Shown: one piece after another, positions 9,901 through 18,578 of the stretch
How the letters are laid out: every line of letters starts with the position of its first letter
How positions within the stretch are numbered: the stretch's first letter is position 1
Source of the DNA: Promethearchaeota archaeon
GTDB taxonomy: Archaea; Asgardarchaeota; Lokiarchaeia; Sigynarchaeales; SOKP01
DNA: 64,000 nt
Reading direction: 5' to 3'
Assembly (NCBI GenBank): GCA_019058515.1
Contig: JAHPYY010000092.1
Span: 1-64,000, forward strand
Notes under the pieces: generated by a model
The model's input: the letters and a program-made list of their open reading frames with translations, nothing else
The model's database searches: none
What the model was told of the DNA's origin: nothing
Program-made: the position numbers and the translations under genes

Positions 9901-9958
9901 TGGAATCGGAGCAGGAATTGCTATAGGTGGATTTTTACTGTGGAGAAGGCTGAGATAA
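6911..9958 (+). CDS. Large secreted, C-terminally membrane-anchored surface protein
   Basis: This 1015-residue protein has an N-terminal signal sequence (basic residues, then a hydrophobic core at about 9-28 ending near SFSKAA). A long Ser/Thr/Asn/Tyr-rich ectodomain follows with many N-x-S/T sequons. A Ser/Thr/Ala/Gln linker leads to a single C-terminal membrane helix (about 987-1009) capped by WRRLR. This is the layout of archaeal cell-surface proteins held by a C-terminal anchor, with beta-sandwich-like repeats such as GNYRILIYN and GNYKLLIIP. No catalytic motif was recognised. Likely roles are S-layer, adhesion or substrate binding. It is monocistronic, with a T-rich run about 25-40 bases after the stop (9983-9996) as a candidate terminator. 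Confidence 0.75.
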   Translation: MKIKSRKISILSIVILLLISVLNSSLSFSKAATQTGISATIQLDEDNPIQYSAIIPSPNVYSTMAIDGKNQGKFALMNAMGGVESEINANISGQDISFMYPWVFDNFMIDSTTDNPYIDRMDVRWLNISAFDAENETLSPFNISTLWNYYSMSESSSLQIPLNASIPIQVDLSINSLGPKLLKLNWLTNNPLLPTINNPVAIVSPSGKLVNYNSFAPFHSSVTVVNKIFWCYEFVALEQGTYKFLLNASHTVSTYVALAFQDYEMTSVDADQMVYGGTGDETPNLDDMIKHTWTSQWFKFSAQKGEFLRINIGSIYSTLAPQINFWIPCETGYRKVTGVYGPNTIFVPIEGDVYLSFDDVSYYSLRRYSVLISRIPLFQWGINQPVASFSISKDEYKALNFSVPRDHFIRINSTSYRDGNSTFGDGSNRYNIYYVDSNKKGCYDILSPLKNKTVDGMDFYYYYLPAGNYRILIYNQDQSKDGVLQISSRYQYESYDYIPINYLTYENPYPTDTIMAEFLSDEYYETLKHGKWLNFNITDPGQYKLYLSLNAEDNIGSTRISPGYDPIYMYTYDISENSLDAYELNQRLFSTDDSNGDALYLASPCRFTGIDFKFLQNGAHGLVDLYIYNGSQWLNMIDIDYSNDLKQEGNITLNIQPYDPTFEDWKQATAEDLGLLNITDPKSYYWLRINCTQNYITNPRIESIKLINSVITGDFNIVLLKDSEYEYCDFYELPESVNNDLDLFDFRVGNGDIITTKGALSYYNASNIILNGTELNIAGIEPGNYKLLIIPDNWCHYGPVTVRLAVESYSHWNAHSWYNVTKNPFAYAYEIASGTPTENHKYTVAGYPKDHIVGFNSSLYKWDNNLSYYIMYCYGYVYNWTQLVVYKNGISNYSLYLLQDLPWIDNNGPNNEVMKLADNVSENGTVIEFGALDDFFGLIFQFNATEEMVSFELSVTQYQTPQIRAVSKTSTAAGSGITTQAQTDSNLIFMISIIAIIGIGAGIAIGGFLLWRRLR

Positions 9959-10740
9959 TAAATCTTCATAAATTTTAATTTACTTTTTTTTTTATTATTT
10001 TAATATTGCTTTACTTAAAGCTGAGAATTTTTATTGATATTAATGCTTTGGATTGATAAATATTTGGAATGGGTTATTACTTCCGTATTTTTAACAATCA
10101 CTCATATAATAAATGCGTTAAAATAGATTAATTTTTATCTGGAATTAATAATTTTTTTTTTCTGGAAAAAAATTTCAGCGAAATTCACACAATAATTATT
10201 AATAAAGTTTCATAAAATCGAAATTTCTTTTTTTTTATTCACTAAATTTAGGAGCTTTTTTAACGCTTTTTTTTAAATATTAGAAGTAAATATAAAAAAT
10301 AAAGAGCTCTTAATATATATTTATCCTAGCAATCTATTGAACGAGTTTATCGAACAGAGCGTTCATGTAATCGACGAAAGATTTATTAATAGGAAAATAC
10401 ATAATAAGATCAGAAAAATTTCTCTTCTTTGAAGAGAAAATTTTTCCAATGGAATGTTTGGTTTTTAGCCCATAATTTATTCCTCCACTAATAATATTTC
10501 ATGAGCAATTTTCAAGCATTCCATTACATTCTTTTTTCTTTAATTATCGCTTTTTTGTTAAAAATTTAGATAAGTCAACTAAAAACAAATATTTACTAAA
10601 CCCTACTTAATTAATTCTCTCAGAATTCTTTTGTAAATTATCCTAAACTTAGATTTTTAAAAAAAAATGATAAAAAATATTCTAAAATGATGGATGCGTA
10701 TTTTATTCATATATAATTTAATTATTAGGTGAAAAAAAAC
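9959..10740. other. Long AT-rich intergenic region with hairpins, no gene recognised
   Basis: About 780 bases hold no credible coding frame on either strand; stops are dense in all frames. There are T-runs just after the surface-protein gene, a small inverted repeat TGAACG/CGTTCA (10338-10343 and 10359-10364), and a strong imperfect hairpin at 10413-10446. The last 50 bases should contain the promoter of the DUF362 gene. A small RNA is possible but unproved. Confidence 0.5.
10413..10446. other. Imperfect 15-bp stem-loop
   Basis: The left arm (10413-10427, starting GAAAAATTTC) pairs with the right arm (10431-10446, ending ATTTTTC) across a 3-base TTT loop, with a single extra A as a bulge in the right arm. 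It sits alone in a gene-free region, over 400 bases after the preceding stop and about 290 before the next start, so it is not an obvious terminator for either gene. Confidence 0.5.
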
Positions 10741-12036
10741 ATGGCTAAAGTTGCAATTATTCATAGAAATGAAATCCCCGGTTTACCTAGCAAATATACC
10801 GAAGAAGAACTTAATGTAGTTGTTTCGATGGTTGACGAAATGTTTACTAGTTTGGGAGGAATAAATCAGTATATTAAACCAGGGGAAACTGTAGTGCTAA
10901 AACCAAATAGTTGTACTTATTTTGGCTCAGTAATGATTGACAAGAAGACAGGTGAAGAGTGTGTTAACTTACAAGGAGCTGCAAATACCGATGCGCGCGT
11001 TTTAGCAGCTATTACTAAATTAGCACTAGAAAAAGCAAACGCAAAAGAGGTACTGACGGCAGAAACATGCGCTTTTGATTACCATGAGAGATGGCAAGCA
11101 TGTATAACATTGGATGTGTCGGGAATAAAAGCAGCGGTGGAGGCTGTGGGTGGGAAAGCAATAGATTTTAATGAAATGGAACGTAAAGAAATCGAGATAA
11201 AGAAACCTGCCAACGCAATGGACAAAATTTATGTTCCAGAGATATTAACTCGCAAAGATGTTGCATTTTTTAATTGCCCCGCTATGAAAACTCATAGTTT
11301 CGAAACACTAACGCTTGGTATGAAAAATTATCAAGGGATCTTCAAATGGGAAGACAAACTTATTGCTCACGACGGAAAACTAAGTTTAAAGTTTGTCGAT
11401 ATGGTAAGAACCCTCCCTCCAAGGTTAACGGTGATTAGTGGTTTGTGGGCAGTACAGGGCCAGGGTCCAATCCCTATGCGCGGACATGATTATATGACAA
11501 TAACAGATATGAATACGATTGTGGCTGGAGATAATGTTATTTCTACTGATGCGGTTTGTGCGAGAGTTATGGGATTTGATCCTATGGAAGTTCGAACAAT
11601 TCGACTAGGCGCCCATCTTGGAGCTGGTCCAAAGGATTTAGAAAAAATCGAAGTAGAGGGATCATCGATTGGATCAGTAAGGCGAGACTTCATCAAACCC
11701 TCTGGTGAATGCAACGGAATATATCCTACTGTAAGAGTGATCGAAGGAAGCCCCTGTTATGTATGTAAAGCTTTAGTAAGAGCCATCTGCGACGGTCTTA
11801 CTTTTACATTTCCGAAACTACACGAGCATAATGAAGATCCAATTTTTATACTTGGACAACACTGCTATATTCCTGAAGATGTTAAAGGAAGTGATAAGGA
11901 AGTTTGGGTAATAGGAGATTGTGCAGAACCTTATAAAGATATCACCACCAATACTCACTTCTATCCCGGTTGTTGTCCAATGCAAGCGAATATTGAGCTT
12001 CCCGGGACTATTGTAAGTAAGTGGAAGAAATTATAA
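10741..12036 (+). CDS. DUF362-family protein
   Basis: This protein of about 431 residues belongs to the DUF362 family, seen in archaea and anaerobic bacteria, often next to iron-sulfur or redox genes. Typical segments are VVLKPNS near residue 50, the FFNCPAMKTH region in the middle and the GMKNYQGIFK segment after it. Several cysteines near the C-terminus (CYVCK, CC) could bind metal. The reading frame can open at GTG 10729, but GGTGA at 10728-10732 sits 8 bases before ATG 10741, an ideal Shine-Dalgarno spacing, so ATG 10741 is preferred. It is convergent with the ETF operon. The biochemical function of the family is unsettled. Confidence 0.75.
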   Translation: MAKVAIIHRNEIPGLPSKYTEEELNVVVSMVDEMFTSLGGINQYIKPGETVVLKPNSCTYFGSVMIDKKTGEECVNLQGAANTDARVLAAITKLALEKANAKEVLTAETCAFDYHERWQACITLDVSGIKAAVEAVGGKAIDFNEMERKEIEIKKPANAMDKIYVPEILTRKDVAFFNCPAMKTHSFETLTLGMKNYQGIFKWEDKLIAHDGKLSLKFVDMVRTLPPRLTVISGLWAVQGQGPIPMRGHDYMTITDMNTIVAGDNVISTDAVCARVMGFDPMEVRTIRLGAHLGAGPKDLEKIEVEGSSIGSVRRDFIKPSGECNGIYPTVRVIEGSPCYVCKALVRAICDGLTFTFPKLHEHNEDPIFILGQHCYIPEDVKGSDKEVWVIGDCAEPYKDITTNTHFYPGCCPMQANIELPGTIVSKWKKL

Positions 12037-12146
12037 CATTTTTTCTTTTTAATTTTTCAACTCTCTGGATTTATAGATAAAGAGGTATATTTAGTAGATG
12101 AAAAGAAGCCAATTTCTTTAAGTAGTTAAAAATTAAAAATTTAAAT

Positions 12147-13346
12147 TTAGTCTTGGGTTTGAGAAGCCTTGATTTTTTCAATAAGGACAGGTACGACTTC
12201 GTTTAAATCTCCAACGATTCCATAATGAGCCACTGAGAAAATCGGGGCAGTTGGATCTTTATTTATTGCAACGATGATCTCCGAATTTTGCATTCCAACT
12301 AAATGTTGTATTGCACCCGAGATGCCACAGGCGATATATAACCTTGGAGATACGGTCTTTCCCGTTTGCCCTACTTGACGATCCTGACCTAACCAGTCTA
12401 ATTCCACTGTAACTCTCGAACCACCCAACTCTGCTCCGAGAACGCTTGCCAAATCCTCTATAAGCTTAAAGTTTTCTTTTGAGCCAACACCCCGACCACC
12501 TGCTACGATTATCTCGGCGTCCTCAAGATTTATTTTTTCTTTTTGCTTCTCAATGATTTTTACGATTTTGGTTACTGAATCCTGTTCCGAATATTTTTTT
12601 TCTAAGATTTCAATTTTTGGCTTCTTCACTTGTGATTTGTTTGCTTTAAATATACCTGGTCTAACCGTAGCCATCTGAGGTCTACTTGTCGGTGTTCGAA
12701 TAGTTGCCATGAGGTTTCCTCCGAAGGTTGGGCGAGTTTGCATTAAATTTCTTGATTCTTCTTCAATACTTAGTCCCGTACAGTCTGCTGTTAATCCTGC
12801 GTTAAGTCTTTTTGCAACTCGGGGAGCAAAATCTCTGCCGGTAGGTGTTGCTCCAATAAGAATGATCTCTGGCTTTTTTTGAGTTATGAGTTCCGAAAGA
12901 GTGTTAACATATAGATCAGAGTAATAATCCTTCAAAATTGATGATTTCACAAAAATTACTTCATCAGCTCCGTACTCCCCAAATTCATCTACATATTCTT
13001 CCAATGAACTATCTCCCAATACAATGATACTTAATGGTACTCTTAAAATATCTGCTAACTCCCTTCCTTTTCCAAGTAGTTGATACGCAACTTTATGAAT
13101 AATGCCCTTATAGTGCTCAGCTACGACCCAGACTCCCTTGTATTGGCTTTTATCAACTTTATCAATATATTCCCCTTTTTCCAGGATTATGGCTTCCACA
13201 GGACAGACATCAACGCAAGCACCACACAAATTGCATTCACTAGTTATGCAGGCTATGTCATTAATAATCTCGATTCCACCGTAGAGACAATTAGCTTGAC
13301 ACGAGGCGCATCCTGTACACAATTCGCTATCAATTTTTATACTCAT
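12147..13346 (-). CDS. etfA: Electron transfer flavoprotein alpha subunit with N-terminal ferredoxin domain
   Basis: This 399-residue protein has an N-terminal 2[4Fe-4S] ferredoxin domain (Cys 10/13/16/20 and 38/41/44/48) fused to a full EtfA. The C-terminal FAD domain shows GGRGVGSKENF, DWLGQDRQVGQTG and ACGISGAIQH, the classical ETF-alpha signature. Such ferredoxin-EtfA fusions occur in flavin-based electron-bifurcating complexes, for example caffeyl-CoA reductase and lactate dehydrogenase ETFs. The order acyl-CoA dehydrogenase, etfB, etfA on one strand, with 11- and 4-base gaps, indicates a single operon and complex. Whether it bifurcates or simply links acyl-CoA oxidation to ferredoxin or quinone cannot be told from sequence alone. 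Confidence 0.93.
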   Translation of the reverse strand: MSIKIDSELCTGCASCQANCLYGGIEIINDIACITSECNLCGACVDVCPVEAIILEKGEYIDKVDKSQYKGVWVVAEHYKGIIHKVAYQLLGKGRELADILRVPLSIIVLGDSSLEEYVDEFGEYGADEVIFVKSSILKDYYSDLYVNTLSELITQKKPEIILIGATPTGRDFAPRVAKRLNAGLTADCTGLSIEEESRNLMQTRPTFGGNLMATIRTPTSRPQMATVRPGIFKANKSQVKKPKIEILEKKYSEQDSVTKIVKIIEKQKEKINLEDAEIIVAGGRGVGSKENFKLIEDLASVLGAELGGSRVTVELDWLGQDRQVGQTGKTVSPRLYIACGISGAIQHLVGMQNSEIIVAINKDPTAPIFSVAHYGIVGDLNEVVPVLIEKIKASQTQD

Positions 13347-13357
13347 AAATGATCCTC

Positions 13358-14167
13358 TTATAAGATTTTATCATCTTGTAGATAACTAACTAGACTATCC
13401 GCCTTCTCTTCGACGCTCCCTTCCAACATTATATGATCCCCTTTTCTCTCAGGAATGAAAATTTTCCACACCTCTGTCATGCTACCATTTAAACCAATTT
13501 CCGCTTTATCTGCGCCAATATCCTCTGAATTTAGAAACACTACTTCTTTATTGTTATAAGCATCGTTGATATCTGTAATTTTTGGAAATCTAGGGTTGTT
13601 TGTTTCTTTTAACACAGAGATCAATGCTGGAAGTTTCGTTTCAATTACCACTACTTCTTCTGTTCTAAATACTCTTTCAACTTTAATGGTATCTTTGCCT
13701 TTTAATTCAAAATTTAATACGTATGTGATTTGCGGGATTTCCAATTCCTCAGCTAATTCAGGGCCGACCTGAGCTGTGTCTCCATCAATAGCTTGAGTTC
13801 CACAAATAACTAAATAATCTTCCTTCCCTCCCAAATCAATTAGAAGTTTTTTTATTGCTAATGCCAAGGTACGAGAAGTAGCTAAAGTATCTGCGCCAGC
13901 AAACGCTCGATCGGTCAATAGATATGCTTTGTCTGCTCCCATTGCTAAAACTTCTCTAAGGGCTTCCTCCGCCTGAGGGGGTCCCATACTTATAGCAAAT
14001 ACCTCTGCTCCGTGCTGTTCCTTAATTGTCAACGCTAATTCAATAGCGTGTTTATCGTGAGTATTTACGATACTTGGAATTCCCTCTCTTACGAGCGTAT
14101 TCGTTTTGGGATCGATTTTTACCTCTGAAACTCCCGGAACTTGTTTAACACATACGAAAATCCTCAA
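13358..14167 (-). CDS. etfB: Electron transfer flavoprotein beta subunit
   Basis: This 269-residue protein starts with the ETF-beta opening MRIFVCVKQVPG. The middle carries ADKAYLLTDRAFAGADTLATSRTL and DGDTAQVGPELAE, the loops that bind AMP in ordinary ETFs or the second flavin in bifurcating ones. It pairs with the ferredoxin-fused EtfA encoded 11 bases downstream and follows the acyl-CoA dehydrogenase by 4 bases. Length matches the family. It is a cytoplasmic, heterodimeric FAD protein. Confidence 0.93.
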   Translation of the reverse strand: MRIFVCVKQVPGVSEVKIDPKTNTLVREGIPSIVNTHDKHAIELALTIKEQHGAEVFAISMGPPQAEEALREVLAMGADKAYLLTDRAFAGADTLATSRTLALAIKKLLIDLGGKEDYLVICGTQAIDGDTAQVGPELAEELEIPQITYVLNFELKGKDTIKVERVFRTEEVVVIETKLPALISVLKETNNPRFPKITDINDAYNNKEVVFLNSEDIGADKAEIGLNGSMTEVWKIFIPERKGDHIMLEGSVEEKADSLVSYLQDDKIL

Positions 14168-14171
14168 ATTA

Positions 14172-15323
14172 CTATCCTCTTTTTAAAAGATGATTTGCTA
14201 TCACTAATCTTTGTATTTCGCTGGTGCCTTCGTAGATTTCGCCCATCTTAGCGTCTCTAAAATATCTCTCAACCGCATATGCTTTCATCAATCCGTACCC
14301 TCCGTGAATCTGTACAGCACTGTGTGCTGCCTTCATAGCGGCTTCAGACGCAACGAGTTTCGCCATTGAACCTGCTAACCCGTAATCTTGCTTTTGATCA
14401 CATATATATGCTGCTTTATATGTTAATAATCGCGCTGCCTCGACGGAATTAGCAATATCTGCAATTTTCCATTGAATTCCTTGGAACCTGCCAATTTTTT
14501 GACCAAATTGCTCTCTTTCGTTTGCGTATTTAATAGACGCTTCCAAGCAAGCTTGACCTAATCCGACACATTGAGATGCAATCGTAATTCGTCCATAATC
14601 TAATATTGCCATCCCTAACCTAAATCCTTGCCCTACTTTTCCGAGAATGGAATCATCTGGTACTCTTACATCTTGAAAAACGAGTTCTGATGTATTAGAT
14701 GCTCTAACTCCCAATTTATCTTCTTTAACTCCAACTGAATATCCTGGAGTATGAGTATCTACAATAAATACTGTCAGTTCCTTTCGTGTTCCCTTTTGAC
14801 CTGTACTGGCTACAACTAATAAAGTCTCTGCAATTCCACCATTAGTAGCAAATATTTTGCTCCCAGTTAAAATCCACTCGTCTCCGTCTTTTTCCGCTTT
14901 CATCTGTACTCCTCCCGCATCTGAACCCGCATTTGCTTCTGTTAAACAAAATGCTCCGATTCTATCTCCCCTTGCCAATGGAACAAGAAACTGATCTTTT
15001 TGCTCCTCGGTACCATACACGTAAATCGGATACGCGCAAACGCTACAATGTACTCCTGTAGTAATCGACCAAGATGCATCAACTCTTCCTATTTCCTCCG
15101 TAGTTATAGCAAAAGCTATTGTATCGTCTTGTAATCCGGCTCCTCCATATTTCTTTGGAATACAAGTACCAAAGAAGTTCATCTTTTTCATCTTTTCGAA
15201 TACTTTTGGGTCTAAGCGAGATTGTTGATCGCTTTCTTCCGCAACGGGACCAATATTTTCCTCAGCAAATTCTCGAGTTACCTTTCGAATCATTTGCTGC
15301 TTTTTAGTAAGAGAAAAATCCAT
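14172..15323 (-). CDS. Acyl-CoA dehydrogenase
   Basis: This 383-residue flavoenzyme introduces a 2,3 double bond in an acyl-CoA, or reduces an enoyl-CoA if run in reverse with a bifurcating ETF. Visible signatures are CLTEANAGSDAGG (flavin-binding strand), REQFGQKIGRFQ and YEGTSEIQR near the C-terminus. The catalytic base is predicted to be Glu365 in YEGTSE, the position used by short- and medium-chain enzymes. Length and domain order are standard. It is the first gene of the acd-etfB-etfA operon. Chain-length specificity is not predictable. The gene at 15512 is divergent. Confidence 0.93.
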   Translation of the reverse strand: MDFSLTKKQQMIRKVTREFAEENIGPVAEESDQQSRLDPKVFEKMKKMNFFGTCIPKKYGGAGLQDDTIAFAITTEEIGRVDASWSITTGVHCSVCAYPIYVYGTEEQKDQFLVPLARGDRIGAFCLTEANAGSDAGGVQMKAEKDGDEWILTGSKIFATNGGIAETLLVVASTGQKGTRKELTVFIVDTHTPGYSVGVKEDKLGVRASNTSELVFQDVRVPDDSILGKVGQGFRLGMAILDYGRITIASQCVGLGQACLEASIKYANEREQFGQKIGRFQGIQWKIADIANSVEAARLLTYKAAYICDQKQDYGLAGSMAKLVASEAAMKAAHSAVQIHGGYGLMKAYAVERYFRDAKMGEIYEGTSEIQRLVIANHLLKRG

Positions 15324-15511
15324 AATTTATCTTTAAAAATGTAATAACGATTTAAATTATTGGTTAAAAGTGAGGAAACCATAAAAAATTTTTGAATTTG
15401 TATATAATTATTGAATTAACAAGGTAGATATGACCATTTTAGGAGTCAAATTTGTGTCCAATAACAAATTAAATGAAGAAATTTATATCAGCGATTAACA
15501 TTTCTTAAGAT

Positions 15512-16327
15512 ATGGACATTAAAAACGAGCATTTTGAGATTATAAAGCAGAAAGACTATTTATACATCATTAAAGAAAATATTTCCCTCGTCCATCCCGT
15601 TTACACAAACGATCCTCTTAATTTATACTTACTATTAGGATCTCGCAAGGCACTTCTGATGGACACGGGTTGCGGATTGTTTCCGTTAAAACCTATTGTT
15701 GAAAAAATTATTGAAGAACGCGATTTAATTGTGCTAAACACACATACACATTGGGATCATATACTTGGTAACCGAGAATTTGGGGAAATCTATGTTCACG
15801 AAAATGAACTAACAACAGTATCAAAACCTTATGACTTGTGGTTTCTGAGGGAATCACCTTGTGAAATCATCCAAAACTATGAAAAAGATAACTTTTTAAT
15901 ACCTCCCGCCGAAAAAATTAACCCATTAAAGGATAATCATGTTTTTGATTTAGGAGATATAACTGCTACGGTAATTCATTGTCCAGGGCACTCTCCAGGA
16001 TCAATTTGTCTATTAACAAATAAAAACGAACTTTTTACAAGTGATGTAGCCTATTATGGCGATACATTTCTGCCCAACAGGGATAATTTTCCCCAAGTCC
16101 TAAATTCATTGTCTAAATTAACAAAAATCTGCCAGGAGAAGAATATTTCGGAACTTTATCCTTCTCATCGCGAATACCCTTGCGATATCACACTTTTAAC
16201 GGATTTATATGAAGGGATAAATAACTTAGAAAATATATGGGAATCTAGAGAAAGATTCGATTTCTTTCAAGCTTGGAAGCTAGACGACAACAGTGGTAAG
16301 TTTATATACTATATTTCAAGAGTTTGA
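15512..16327 (+). CDS. MBL-fold metallo-hydrolase
   Basis: This 271-residue metallo-beta-lactamase-fold protein has its metal motif as HTHTHWDH (about residues 78-85), a further HCPGHSPGS (His ligand) near 156-164 and LFTSDVAYYGD carrying the bridging Asp. The family includes glyoxalase II-like thioesterases and other hydrolases; no extra domain narrows it. It is cytoplasmic. It is a single gene, with ATG 15512 following an AT-rich leader, divergent from the acyl-CoA dehydrogenase. Confidence 0.85.
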   Translation: MDIKNEHFEIIKQKDYLYIIKENISLVHPVYTNDPLNLYLLLGSRKALLMDTGCGLFPLKPIVEKIIEERDLIVLNTHTHWDHILGNREFGEIYVHENELTTVSKPYDLWFLRESPCEIIQNYEKDNFLIPPAEKINPLKDNHVFDLGDITATVIHCPGHSPGSICLLTNKNELFTSDVAYYGDTFLPNRDNFPQVLNSLSKLTKICQEKNISELYPSHREYPCDITLLTDLYEGINNLENIWESRERFDFFQAWKLDDNSGKFIYYISRV

Positions 16328-16358
16328 AATCTCTGTTTCAATACATTTACCAATATTC

Positions 16359-16544
16359 TCAGCATTTATTTTTCCCTTTCTCTTTACAGCAATTTATACA
16401 CAAGAATTCTTTGATTGAGATGTAACCACAATCCTCCATTTCGCATTCCCATAAATTTGTCTCTTCATTAAACATTATACTATGAGCACAAGATAATGGA
16501 AGAGTTTCGATTTCCATTCCACAACTTGAACATTTTAGCTCCAT
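16359..16544 (-). CDS. Small cysteine-rich zinc-ribbon protein
   Basis: This 61-residue protein has nine cysteines in ribbon-like spacing (CSSC at 5-8, then CEMEDC and CINCC further on). The Cys pattern and ATG start argue for a real gene rather than chance. It is probably a two-zinc structural or adaptor protein. It is convergent with the MBL hydrolase (31 bases apart). No specific function is recognised. Confidence 0.55.
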   Translation of the reverse strand: MELKCSSCGMEIETLPLSCAHSIMFNEETNLWECEMEDCGYISIKEFLCINCCKEKGKNKC

Positions 16545-16863
16545 TTGTTATTCACACTCACATTTTAACAGCCTTATTATTTTAACGACCCCCTCGATTA
16601 TTAAATATTGTTATAATAAAATACATGAGTTATCGTAATAACTGTCTTTTTTCGTAAGTTTAGCCAGTTAAAATTTTATAATATATATATTATCCGTTTT
16701 GGTTTAATCTAGAAACGGTATTAAAGCAAAAAGAACATAAGAATAAGCTAACTATGGTTGCATTTAATAGTATCAGGCACATTGAAAATATAAAATCTTT
16801 AATTTATTTAGATGATTTAAATAATTTAAGATTAGAATTTCTGATATTATCCGTGATTGAAAC
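16545..16863. other. Intergenic region upstream of the acyl-CoA mutase gene
   Basis: This region of about 320 bases includes a perfect inverted repeat AGTTAT-CGTA-ATAACT (16628-16643) followed by a T-run, and a long TATA-like stretch (about 16678-16693) that could be the mutase promoter. GTGAT at 16853-16857 lies 6 bases before the TTG start at 16864. A 43-codon frame at 16754-16885 overlaps the mutase start and is probably spurious. Confidence 0.4.
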
Positions 16864-18537
16864 TTGTTTGATCAAGAATTTTTAAAAAAAATTGAAAAAG
16901 AAAAAGAGAACTGGGACGAACAATATAAATCATCGAAAGAAAGGGATGCTAAGTTCGAAACCGATTCAGGCATTCCTATTAAACAATTATACACTCCATT
17001 AGATGTAAAAGGGGATTACTTTGAAAAAGTTAATTTCCCTGGACAGGCTCCTTATACCCGTGGGGTATATCCATCCATGTATCGCGGGAGATTTTGGACT
17101 ATGAGGCTTTTTAGTGGCCATGGAACTCCTGAAGAGACTAACAAACGTTGGAAATACTTGTACGAACATGGTGAAACGGGATTTAGTGCTGCAGTCGACG
17201 CTTTAACCTTTAATGGCATTGATCCAACGAACCCCGATGGAGCACCAGAAGTCGGTACTTCAGGGGTTCCGCTATATTGTATCGATAGTTTATTCGCACT
17301 AACACAGGACATCCCAATTGATAAAGTTAGCGTAGCATTGGTAGTAGAACCATTCACATCAGCTCCAGTATGCGCTATGTACTACAACATGGCCCAAATG
17401 AAGGGGTTAGACATCAGACAACTTATAGGTACTACCCAAAATGATATACTTACGATGACGGTTGGATACATCCCATATAAAAATTGTCCGCCAAATCACC
17501 TTCTTCGTTTAGCGTGTGATCTTATTGAGTGGACTGTTCCTATGAAAAATGTGCCAAAGTGGCATCCGATTAACTTTACGGGATACAACTATAGAGAGGG
17601 GGGAATTGACGCCGTTCAAGAACTTGGATTCGTTTTCGGAAGCGCTTGCTCTCACATTGATAATCTCATTGAAAGAGGCTGGAAGATAGATGATTTTGTC
17701 AATCGATTGGCCTTTCATTTATCAGCTCATAAAGATTTTTTCGAAGAGATTGCTAAATATCGAGCAGCGAGAAGAATTTGGGCAAAACTTATGAAAGATA
17801 GATACGAAGCGAAGGATCCTCGCTCTTTACAATTTAGATTTCATATACAAACCGCGGGAAGTTCACTTACGGCTCAAATGCCTCAAGTAAATATTGTTCG
17901 AACGACAATCCAGGCGTTAGAAGCGGTATTAGGTGGATGTCAGTCGCTTCATACTAATTCTTACGACGAAGCCATCTGTTTACCCTCAGAAAAAGCTGCT
18001 TTAGTCGCGTTGAGGACCCAACAGGTAATTTCAGACGAAACAAAAGTGTCTAACACCATCGATCCGTTGGCAGGATCCTATTACATTGAATGGTTAACTG
18101 ACGAGGTCGAAGAAAGAGTTTGGAATTATCTCGACAAGATAGAAAAAGTAGGATCTATCGACAAAGCATTATCAACTGGATGGCTATACAAGGAAATGAG
18201 AGACGCGTTTCATAAAAGAAGAAGAAAGATCGAAAGCGGAGAAGAGATTATGTTAGGTGTAAACAAATATAAAATCTCGTATGACACCGTAACTGATGTA
18301 TTTAGGACGAATGAGGAAGCTATGCAAATTGAGATAGACAGAATTAAAAAATTAAAAGCTAGAAGGGACAATGCGAAGCTAGAAACGATTCTTGACAAGT
18401 TAAGGACAGTATGCGAAAAGGAGGAGAATGTGATGCCCGTTGTTATGGAAGCTACAAGAGAGGGCGCTACGGTTGGAGAAGTATGTGACATTTATCGAGA
18501 GATTTACGGTACTTGGGATCCCCCACTAGCAATTTAA
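16864..18537 (+). CDS. B12-dependent acyl-CoA mutase, large (catalytic) subunit, isobutyryl-CoA mutase-like
   Basis: This 557-residue TIM-barrel subunit belongs to the methylmalonyl-CoA mutase family. PSMYRGRFWTMR (about 70-81), GTTQNDIL (189-196) and LGGCQSLHTNSYDEA identify it. As far as I recall, methylmalonyl-CoA mutases bind the substrate carboxylate with Tyr89 and Arg207; here the aligned positions are Phe83 (RLFSGHG) and Gly201/Tyr202. The segment AHKDFFEEIAKYRAARRIWA also resembles isobutyryl-CoA mutase more than the methylmalonyl enzyme. The substrate is therefore more likely an uncharged acyl group (isobutyryl-, pivalyl- or hydroxyacyl-CoA). It starts at TTG 16864 behind GTGAT and is followed by the B12-binding subunit and, one gene later, MeaB. 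Confidence 0.85.
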   Translation: MFDQEFLKKIEKEKENWDEQYKSSKERDAKFETDSGIPIKQLYTPLDVKGDYFEKVNFPGQAPYTRGVYPSMYRGRFWTMRLFSGHGTPEETNKRWKYLYEHGETGFSAAVDALTFNGIDPTNPDGAPEVGTSGVPLYCIDSLFALTQDIPIDKVSVALVVEPFTSAPVCAMYYNMAQMKGLDIRQLIGTTQNDILTMTVGYIPYKNCPPNHLLRLACDLIEWTVPMKNVPKWHPINFTGYNYREGGIDAVQELGFVFGSACSHIDNLIERGWKIDDFVNRLAFHLSAHKDFFEEIAKYRAARRIWAKLMKDRYEAKDPRSLQFRFHIQTAGSSLTAQMPQVNIVRTTIQALEAVLGGCQSLHTNSYDEAICLPSEKAALVALRTQQVISDETKVSNTIDPLAGSYYIEWLTDEVEERVWNYLDKIEKVGSIDKALSTGWLYKEMRDAFHKRRRKIESGEEIMLGVNKYKISYDTVTDVFRTNEEAMQIEIDRIKKLKARRDNAKLETILDKLRTVCEKEENVMPVVMEATREGATVGEVCDIYREIYGTWDPPLAI

Positions 18538-18578
18538 ATTAATCAAATAGGCGATAAATCAAATAAAGGGTGCGACAT

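Noticed and set aside
16754..16885. 43-codon frame overlapping the start of the mutase gene
   Set aside because: It has no clear ribosome site, is Leu/Ile/Asn-rich as random AT-rich frames are, and its end lies inside the mutase gene in another frame. It could be an upstream ORF but there is no support.
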